Both the position numbers and the translations under genes were made by a program. Below, one piece after another: positions 34,219 through 41,350 of a stretch of DNA of 41,350 bases. This DNA comes from Devosia sp. Root413D1 (lineage in GTDB: Bacteria; Pseudomonadota; Alphaproteobacteria; Rhizobiales; Devosiaceae), in the NCBI RefSeq assembly GCF_001425235.1, contig NZ_LMEA01000010.1, positions 512,438 to 553,787 on the forward strand, read 5' to 3'. Each line of letters starts with the position of its first letter. Position 1 is the first letter of the stretch. The notes below the pieces were generated by a model. It did not search any database. It was not told the origin of the DNA and worked only from the letters and a program-made list of their open reading frames with translations.

Positions 34219-36786
34219 ATGGATTTTCAGATGACCAAGACCGATCCGCGTTTCATCTACGAAGGCGACCGTACCCGCCACATCGCTTTCCCGCTCGGCG
34301 GCATCGGCGCCGGCGGGCTGGCGCTGTCGGGCAGCGGGCGGCTGGTCGACTGGTCGATCCGCAACCGGCCGGGGCTGCAGAGTTTCAACGGCTATAGCCA
34401 CTTCGCCATCAAGGCCGAGGCAGGGGGCGAACTGCTCGATGCCCGGGTGCTCAACGGCCCCTATGAGGGACTGCCCACCGGCTCGCCGACGACGCGGAAA
34501 TTCTTCGACGGTTTCGGTTGGGGCGCCAACCGCAACACGCTGGCGGGCGTGCCGCATTTCGAGGCGACGACCTTTACCGGCACTTTCCCGGTGGCTGAGG
34601 TGGCGTTCCATGATGCGAGCTTTCCGGGGCAGGTGAAGCTCACCGCCTGGAGCCCGTTCATCCCGACCAACGAGCGCGATTCCTCGCTGCCGGCGGCGAT
34701 GTTCGAGATCGAGGTGACCAATACCGGCCCGGTGCCGGTCGACTACACCATCGGCGGGACGCTGGGGAACCATGGCTGCCAGAACGGCCGGCACAGCTAT
34801 GCCGAGGCAGGCGGGGTGAAATCACTGCTGCTGACTGCCGCCGATGAGCTGCCGGACTGGCAGACGGGCGACGTCTCGATCGCCACCGACGCCGGGGATG
34901 TCGACCACCTCGACTACCATTTCCGCGGCCAGTGGTTCGACGATCTCAACCTGTTCTGGCGCGAGTTCGCGAGGGCAGGCCGGCTGCCCGAGCGGCACTA
35001 CGACAAGCCGCGGCTCAACCGCAACATGTTCGACCAGCCCGAACACGGCACGCTCGCCGCCCGGATCAGCGTGGCGCCGGGCGAGACGAAGACCGTGCGC
35101 TTCGCCATCGCCTGGCACTTTCCGGTCGGCCAGGTCTATTGGCGGCCGGGGCAGGTGAATGGCGAGACCGGAACCTGGCGCAACTATTATGCCAGCCAGT
35201 GGGCGAACTCCGGCGCGGTGCTCGCCGAAGCGTTCGCGCGCTGGGACGAGCTACGCGCCCCGACCTTCGCCTTCCGCGATACGCTGTTCGGCACCAGCCT
35301 GCCGGTCGACATCATCGATGCGGTGCAGGGCACCATGAGCATCCTCCGCACCGCCACGGTAATGCGGCTCGAAAACGGTGAGCTCTGGGCCTGGGAGGGC
35401 CAGTTCACCAATGAGGGCAGTTGCGAAGGCTCGTGCACCCACGTCTGGAACTACCAGCAGACGCTACCCTACCTGTTTCCCGGGCTCGAGCGCACGCTGC
35501 GCGAGACCGACTACACCTATAACCAGCTGCCCAATGGCGGGCTGACCTTCCGGCAGATCATCCCGCTCGGCTCGGCCTTTTTCCCGCTCAACCCCTGCGC
35601 CGACGGCCAGTTCGGCTCGATCATCAAGACCTTTCGCGATTGGAAGATCTCCGGCGATACGGAGTGGCTGAAGCGCTACTGGCCCAAGGTGAAGGCGGCG
35701 CTCGAATATGCCTGGTCGGCCGACAATCCGGACCAGTGGGATCCGGAACGCACCGGGATCCTGTGGGGGCGACAGCACCATACGCTCGACATGGAACTGT
35801 TCGGCCCGAACTCGTGGCTCTCGACCATGTATGTCGCGGCGCTGAAGGCCGGCGCCGAGATGGGGCGCGCTGCAGGCGATGCGGCATTTGCTGCCGAGCT
35901 CGAGCGGATGGGGCAGGCGGGGGCCGACTATCTCAACGCCGAGCTGTTCAACGGCGACTACTTCATCCAGAAGACCGACCTGGGCGACAAGGCGCTGATC
36001 GAAAAGTTCGATCACGCCAGCGGCAAGGTCGGGGTGATCGCCGACGGTTTCATGGAGACCTACTGGTCGGACGAGTACGGCCAGATGAAGTACCAGTTCA
36101 ACGACGGCTGCGCGACCGACCAGATCCTCGGGCAGTGGCATGCCGACCTTGCCGGGCTCGGCAGCTTCCTCGACCCCGACAAGGTAAAGACGGCGCTCGC
36201 CTCGGCCTATCGCCACAACTATCGCGCTGACCTCAAGGGCCACTTCAACCCCTGCCGGGTCTATGCCTATGAGGACGAAGGCGGCGTGCTGATCGCCACC
36301 TGGCCCGACGGCACCACCAAGCCGGCGGTGCCGGCGCCGTACTCCGAGGAGGTGTGGACGGGGCTCGAATATATGCTCGCTTCACACCTGATCTTCCGCG
36401 GATTGACCGACGAGGGGCTCGCGATCGTCCGCACGGCGCGGGCCCGGCATGACGGGTATCGGCGTAACCCATGGAACGAGATCGAGTGTGGCAGCTATTA
36501 CGCCCGCTCGATGTCGAGCTTCGCGCTGGTCAATGCCTGGTCGGGCCTCAGCTACGATCTCACCAAGGGCGAGATCGGCTTTGCGCCCAAGGACCAGGGC
36601 GACGGCAGCTGGTTCTGGTCGGTAGGCGAGGGCTGGGGCGTCGTCAGCCGCAGCGGCAACCGCGTCCGCCTCGAGGTCCGCTATGGCAGCCTCGATCTCG
36701 GTGCGCTCTCCTTTGCCGGCACCAGTGCCCGCATCGACCGCAAGCTCGGCGCCGGCGACGCCGCAGACCTGACAATCGGAGGCTGA
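34219..36786 (+). CDS. Glycoside hydrolase family 116 enzyme, candidate exo-beta-D-arabinofuranosidase
   Basis: An 855-residue cytoplasmic enzyme (no signal peptide) with an N-terminal beta-sandwich (GGIGAGGLALSGSGRLVDW at 27-45) and a C-terminal (alpha/alpha)6 barrel. The two catalytic residues of GH116 can be placed: nucleophile E403 in EGSCTHVWNY and acid/base D634 in CATDQILGQW. GH116 contains beta-glucosidases, the human bile-acid beta-glucosidase GBA2, and a bacterial exo-beta-D-arabinofuranosidase. Together with GH172 and GH183 in this locus, the last activity is my preferred reading, but beta-glucosidase or xylosidase cannot be excluded by sequence alone. ATG 34219 is used; 34231 is also possible. 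It lies between the permease and ATPase genes of importer C. Confidence 0.87.
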   Translation: MDFQMTKTDPRFIYEGDRTRHIAFPLGGIGAGGLALSGSGRLVDWSIRNRPGLQSFNGYSHFAIKAEAGGELLDARVLNGPYEGLPTGSPTTRKFFDGFGWGANRNTLAGVPHFEATTFTGTFPVAEVAFHDASFPGQVKLTAWSPFIPTNERDSSLPAAMFEIEVTNTGPVPVDYTIGGTLGNHGCQNGRHSYAEAGGVKSLLLTAADELPDWQTGDVSIATDAGDVDHLDYHFRGQWFDDLNLFWREFARAGRLPERHYDKPRLNRNMFDQPEHGTLAARISVAPGETKTVRFAIAWHFPVGQVYWRPGQVNGETGTWRNYYASQWANSGAVLAEAFARWDELRAPTFAFRDTLFGTSLPVDIIDAVQGTMSILRTATVMRLENGELWAWEGQFTNEGSCEGSCTHVWNYQQTLPYLFPGLERTLRETDYTYNQLPNGGLTFRQIIPLGSAFFPLNPCADGQFGSIIKTFRDWKISGDTEWLKRYWPKVKAALEYAWSADNPDQWDPERTGILWGRQHHTLDMELFGPNSWLSTMYVAALKAGAEMGRAAGDAAFAAELERMGQAGADYLNAELFNGDYFIQKTDLGDKALIEKFDHASGKVGVIADGFMETYWSDEYGQMKYQFNDGCATDQILGQWHADLAGLGSFLDPDKVKTALASAYRHNYRADLKGHFNPCRVYAYEDEGGVLIATWPDGTTKPAVPAPYSEEVWTGLEYMLASHLIFRGLTDEGLAIVRTARARHDGYRRNPWNEIECGSYYARSMSSFALVNAWSGLSYDLTKGEIGFAPKDQGDGSWFWSVGEGWGVVSRSGNRVRLEVRYGSLDLGALSFAGTSARIDRKLGAGDAADLTIGG

Positions 36787-36788
36787 GC

Positions 36789-37907
<1,119 letters not shown>

Positions 37908-37972
37908 TGCTTACCTCGAAAGGCCCCCTCACCCGGCTTCGTGGCACCGCTGCCGACAGACTGGTGCGCACA

Positions 37973-38108
37973 GAGTATCCCCACCCCTGTCCCCTCCCCG
38001 CAAGGGGGACGACAAGAGGTCGCCCCGAGGGGAGGGAGACGCTCTCACCAGCGCCAGTGTTTTGGTCTCCTCCCCCCTTGCGGGGGAGGGACAGGGTGGG
38101 GGGTATTC
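37973..38108 (-). repeat. Palindromic repeat within the 5' end of the GH183 gene
   Basis: Left arm from about 37976 (ATCCCCACCCCTGTCCCCTC and on) and right arm to 38106 are complementary at most positions. The core TGTTTTGGTCTCC is the reverse complement of the GGAGACCAAAACA in the copy at 23942-24077, so this is the same element in opposite orientation and of similar length. It has no stop codon in the GH183 frame and reads as PHPCPLPARG...PPPLRGRDRVGG. It separates the overlapping ATG at 37907 from the signal-peptide codons. Confidence 0.8.
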
Positions 38109-39169
38109 TTCCCGCACTGAGCTTGGCACTACTGCTCGCAGCCACCCCAGCCCTAGCCGCCGATTACAGCGTCACCTCCGAAAAGGTGAAGGCCCTGACC
38201 GGGCCCAATGCGCCGGCGCCGATGAAGGGCCCGGATATCTGCGGCACCGATCTCGGCACCATGGCCGAGATCGACGGCAAGATCGTCCTCGCCTTTGGCG
38301 ATACCTTCGGCTGGAACGAGAATGCCTGCATCCGCTTCGGGCCGAACTGGCGCTCCAATGTCGTCGCCTTCACCTCCGATCTCGATGCTTCGGATGGCAT
38401 CGTCATCGATGACTGGGTGACAGATACGGACGGCAAGGCGGTGGAGATCGCCAAGGGGGCGCACCAGGATGCGTTCAAGGGGGAGCAGACCAAGATCCCG
38501 ACCGCCATGGTGACGGTCGGCGACACGCTGTACCTCCACTACATGTCGGTGAATGGCTTCTCCTCGATGGGCGGCGTCTGGCTCTGCAACTGGTCGCGCT
38601 TCATCTCGTCCACCGATGGCGGCAAGACCTGGAGCCCGGGGCCGGACGAATTCGGCAGCTTCAAATCGAGCTTCAACATGCTGGCGCTTTCGGCCCAGCC
38701 GGGCGCCGGCAACGAGGACGGCAAGTATGTCTATGCCGTGGGCACCCCATGTGGCCGCTTTGCCGGCGCGCGGGTGGCGCGCGTCGCCGCCGACAAGCTG
38801 CTCGACACCAAGGCCTGGGAGTATTTCGACGGCAGCGGCTGGGTCAGCGACCGCGCCCAGGCGGCCGAAGTGATCAGGCCGGGCGCCGGCGAGGGCTCGC
38901 TGGTGTGGAACCCAGGGATAAGACTCTGGATGTACACGACGCTCAACGAGCTCTCGGAGGCGATCGAGCTGCGCTTCGCCGAGCGGCCGGAAGGGCCGTG
39001 GTCGGCGCCGGAGGTGCTGGCGCGCGGCTCCGACTATGCCCAGGCCTACGGCGCCTACATGACGCCGTCGTGGATTTCCGAGGATGGGCTCAGCTTCTGG
39101 TTCGTGATGAGCCAGTTCGGGCCGTACAACACCTACGTGATGAAGGCGACGCTAACGCCGGATCAGTAA
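38096..39169 (+). CDS. Secreted DUF4185 / GH183 family protein, candidate endo-D-arabinanase
   Basis: DUF4185 is now CAZy family GH183, whose characterised members are endo-D-arabinanases acting on mycobacterial arabinan. The mature part (DGKIVLAFGDTFGW, NWRSNVVAFTSD, a VGDTLYLHYMSV segment, WSRFISSTDGGKTW, PWSAPEVL) fits its propeller fold. A signal peptide core (LPALSLALLLAATPALA) ends near residue 21. The start is uncertain: the frame stays open back to an ATG at 37907 that overlaps the ATPase stop, but about 60 of those residues come from a palindromic repeat. I chose GTG 38096, which follows GGAGGGACAGG within the repeat and puts the signal peptide at the N-terminus, though without basic residues. 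It would act in the periplasm or outside and supply oligosaccharides to importers B and C. Confidence 0.8.
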   Translation: MGGILPALSLALLLAATPALAADYSVTSEKVKALTGPNAPAPMKGPDICGTDLGTMAEIDGKIVLAFGDTFGWNENACIRFGPNWRSNVVAFTSDLDASDGIVIDDWVTDTDGKAVEIAKGAHQDAFKGEQTKIPTAMVTVGDTLYLHYMSVNGFSSMGGVWLCNWSRFISSTDGGKTWSPGPDEFGSFKSSFNMLALSAQPGAGNEDGKYVYAVGTPCGRFAGARVARVAADKLLDTKAWEYFDGSGWVSDRAQAAEVIRPGAGEGSLVWNPGIRLWMYTTLNELSEAIELRFAERPEGPWSAPEVLARGSDYAQAYGAYMTPSWISEDGLSFWFVMSQFGPYNTYVMKATLTPDQ

Positions 39170-39257
39170 AACTACCGGACTCTGCGCAGTCCTGTTGGGT
39201 CAAGTCGTTAACTCCGGGCCGCGTAGCCTTGGCCCACCATTGTACCCAGGCTGATCC

Positions 39258-41285
39258 ATGCAGAAGCGTGGCGGGCCGTCGCCCACCGACAAGAAGTCGA
39301 GCCTCAGACTTGTTGCCGTTGCGTGGCCCTTCATTGCCATCATTGTCACGCAGGCCATCCTCGCCACCTTCAGTTTGCAGATGGTGACCTCGCTGCGCTC
39401 CTATGTGACCGGCGAGAGCATGTGGTCGAAGGGCCAGCATGACGCGATCTACTTTCTCAGCCGCTACATCGATACCACCCAATCGAGCTACCTCGAGCGT
39501 CACCGGCAGGCGCTCAGCGCGCCGCTGGGCGACCATGAAGCCCGTCTTGCGCTCGAGGCCAACCCGCCGGACCTGGCGGCGGCGGCGGACGGGTTCCGGC
39601 GCGGCGGCAACCACCCGGACGACATTCCCGGGCTGATTTGGCTGTTCCAGAACTTCTCCTGGTTCAGCTACATGAGCGCCGCCATCGAGGACTGGCGCAA
39701 CGCCGAGACGACGCTGTTCCAGATGGAAGACCTGGCCGACGAGATGGCACGGGCAGCGTTGGTGCAGCCCTGGCAGCGCCGCGAATGGGCGGAGCGGCTT
39801 GATGCCATCAACGACCAGGTGACGCCGCTGACTCATGCGTTCTCCAACTCGCTGGGGCAGGGGACGCGCTTTGTTCAGGCAGGCCTGCTCATTGCCAACC
39901 TCGCCATCGCGGCATTGTTCGTGGCGTTGACGCTGTGGCGGCTCAACAGCTTCCTCAGGCATCGGCGCAACATCGAGCACGAACTCTCTTGGCGGGCCTC
40001 GCACGATGCGCTGACCAAGCTGCCCAACCGCGCCAGTTTCGAGCGAGCAGTCGAACAGGCGATTGCCGACAGCTCGGCCACGGCGCTGCTGTTCGTCGAT
40101 CTCGATCAGTTCAAGGTGGTCAACGATTCCGGCGGGCACGCGGCTGGCGACGAGCTGCTGTGCATGCTGGCCGAACGCCTGCCGGCGATCCTCGGGCCTG
40201 GCGTCATGCTGGCGCGCCTCGGCGGCGATGAGTTCGGCGTGCTGCTCAACACCGGCTCGGTCGACGAGGCGCTGATCACCGCGCATCAACTGCGCACCAC
40301 GCTGAGCCAGATGCCGTTCGTGTGGAACGACCAGCATTTCACCGTCAGCGCCAGCGTCGGCTTCGTGCGGCTCGACCGCAGCGTCGGCAGCCTCGCCACA
40401 GCGCTGCGGGCTGCCGATATTGCCTGCTACATGGCCAAGGAGAAGGGCCGCAACCGCGTGCATGTCTACTCCCCCGACGACGCCGAGCAGGCCGAGATGG
40501 CTGGCAATATCGGCTGGGTGCGACGGCTGCAGCGGGCGCTCGACGAAGACAGTTTCGTGCTCTACGCGCAGGAGATCGTGCCGCTGGCCCGCGACGGCAC
40601 GGGCGAGCATTGCGAGATCCTGGTCCGCCTCGCCGATCGCGGCGAACTGATCGGTCCCGGCCGCTTCATTCCGGCCGCCGAGCGCTTCGGGCTGATGCCG
40701 CTGCTCGATCGCTGGGTGGTGCGTCACGCCCTGGAGATCATCGCCACGCGCATTGCGCTCGAGCCCAAGCCGCATCGGCGCACCTATGCGATCAATATCA
40801 GCGCCCCGGCCATCGGCGACGAAACCTTCCTGCCGTTCCTGAAGCAGCAGTTCCAAACGACCGGGGTGCCGCCCGAACTGATCTGCTTCGAGATCACCGA
40901 GACCAGCGCCGTCGCCAATCTCGACCGCGCCGCAGCCTTCATCACCGCCCTCCGGGGCATCGGGTGCAAGTTCGCGCTCGACGATTTCGGCGCCGGCATG
41001 TCGTCGTTCCACTACCTCAAGCGCCTGCCGGTGGATTTCCTGAAGATCGATGGCGGCTACGTCAAAGGCATGCTGCACGATCGCACCGACAGGGCGGTGG
41101 TCGAAACCATCAACCACCTGGGCCATGTCAGCGGCATCAAGACGGTGGCCGAGTTCGTCGAAACGGCGGAGGTGCTCGCCGCGCTCGAGGCGATCGGGGT
41201 CGATTACGCGCAGGGGTATTTCATGGGGATCCCCGGGCCGTTCGTGGCTGAGGTGGCGACGGGGATGGAGCGGTTGTCGGCTTGA
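39258..41285 (+). CDS. Membrane GGDEF-EAL protein, cyclic di-GMP turnover
   Basis: A 675-residue inner-membrane signalling protein. Helices at about 17-40 and 206-228 frame a periplasmic sensor of about 165 residues with no family I recognise. The GGDEF domain (about 240-405) has intact GGDEF (322-326) but no RxxD inhibitory site. The EAL domain (about 420-665) has EIL (453-455) for EAL, N513, E548 in EITET, DDFGAG (575-580), K596, E632 and Q652, all the residues needed for phosphodiesterase activity. It is thus probably bifunctional, or a phosphodiesterase with a GTP-sensing GGDEF. It is monocistronic, 88 bp after the GH183 gene, with a weak ribosome-binding site at ATG 39258. Confidence 0.88.
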   Translation: MQKRGGPSPTDKKSSLRLVAVAWPFIAIIVTQAILATFSLQMVTSLRSYVTGESMWSKGQHDAIYFLSRYIDTTQSSYLERHRQALSAPLGDHEARLALEANPPDLAAAADGFRRGGNHPDDIPGLIWLFQNFSWFSYMSAAIEDWRNAETTLFQMEDLADEMARAALVQPWQRREWAERLDAINDQVTPLTHAFSNSLGQGTRFVQAGLLIANLAIAALFVALTLWRLNSFLRHRRNIEHELSWRASHDALTKLPNRASFERAVEQAIADSSATALLFVDLDQFKVVNDSGGHAAGDELLCMLAERLPAILGPGVMLARLGGDEFGVLLNTGSVDEALITAHQLRTTLSQMPFVWNDQHFTVSASVGFVRLDRSVGSLATALRAADIACYMAKEKGRNRVHVYSPDDAEQAEMAGNIGWVRRLQRALDEDSFVLYAQEIVPLARDGTGEHCEILVRLADRGELIGPGRFIPAAERFGLMPLLDRWVVRHALEIIATRIALEPKPHRRTYAINISAPAIGDETFLPFLKQQFQTTGVPPELICFEITETSAVANLDRAAAFITALRGIGCKFALDDFGAGMSSFHYLKRLPVDFLKIDGGYVKGMLHDRTDRAVVETINHLGHVSGIKTVAEFVETAEVLAALEAIGVDYAQGYFMGIPGPFVAEVATGMERLSA

Positions 41286-41303
41286 GTGGAGGTTGGCAGT
41301 AAT

Positions 41304-41350
41304 CCTCCCCCGCGTGGCGGGGGAGGGGGACCAGCGAAGCTGGTGGAGGG
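41304..41350. repeat. Palindromic repeat and hairpin after the GGDEF-EAL gene, cut by window edge
   Basis: A perfect 10-bp stem (CCTCCCCCGC / GCGGGGGAGG, loop GTG, 41304-41326) is followed by a second stem CCAGC-GAA-GCTGG (41331-41343) and a G-rich end. It belongs in style to the palindromic repeat family of the window and may also end transcription of the upstream gene. Confidence 0.6.

Noticed and set aside
39090-41126. Open frame of 678 codons on the minus strand
   Set aside because: It is fully antisense to the GGDEF-EAL gene, which has all its catalytic motifs; the opposite frame has none.

Overview
High-GC, gene-dense DNA that reads as a soil or plant-associated alphaproteobacterium of the Hyphomicrobiales, with a Devosia-like flavour. 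This is inferred from the gene families, the many binding-protein-dependent sugar importers, and GC-rich palindromic intergenic repeats whose translation gives the familiar 'HPCPLPARG' string; no rRNA or marker gene is present to prove it. I see 31 protein genes and no RNA gene, CRISPR array, insertion sequence or prophage.

Layout. (1) 128-9723, minus strand: an oligopeptide-type ABC importer (binding protein, two permeases, two ATPases), then mannonate dehydratase (uxuA), an NAD-dependent epimerase/dehydrogenase, and a PQQ-type sugar dehydrogenase fused to cytochrome c. This looks like uronate or oligosaccharide uptake and catabolism. (2) 10436-11677: a GAF-GGDEF-PilZ signalling protein. (3) 11821-20451: a GH2 glycosidase, a MalK-type ATPase, a binding protein and two permeases (importer A, minus strand), with a divergent LacI-type repressor that has clear candidate operators. 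(4) 20414-23923: a membrane acyltransferase-like protein, a secreted GH43 arabinanase-like enzyme and a MltB-type lytic transglycosylase. (5) 24092-39169: the most interesting region. Two divergent sugar-importer operons (B and C) flank a LacI regulator. Operon B ends in two tandem DUF2961 (GH172) enzymes; operon C carries a GH116 enzyme, a MalK ATPase and a DUF4185 (GH183) protein. (6) 39258-41285: a membrane GGDEF-EAL protein.

How region 5 may work. DUF4185/GH183 contains endo-D-arabinanases, DUF2961/GH172 contains exo-alpha-D-arabinofuranosidases (and fructofuranosidases), and GH116 includes an exo-beta-D-arabinofuranosidase. These are the enzyme classes known to dismantle mycobacterial arabinogalactan and lipoarabinomannan. 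Here the only one with a signal peptide is the GH183 protein, while the GH172 and GH116 proteins look cytoplasmic. I infer a two-importer locus: endo-cleavage outside the cytoplasm, import of D-arabino-oligosaccharides, exo-cleavage inside. To my knowledge this has not been described for an alphaproteobacterium. No D-arabinose isomerase, kinase or dehydrogenase lies in the window, so the final catabolic steps must be elsewhere.

Two further themes. A GC-rich palindromic repeat family occurs about five times, and one copy sits in the 5' end of the GH183 gene, where it appears to supply its ribosome-binding site and start codon. And at the binding-protein/permease junction of all four ABC operons there is a strong hairpin, which fits differential expression of the binding protein.
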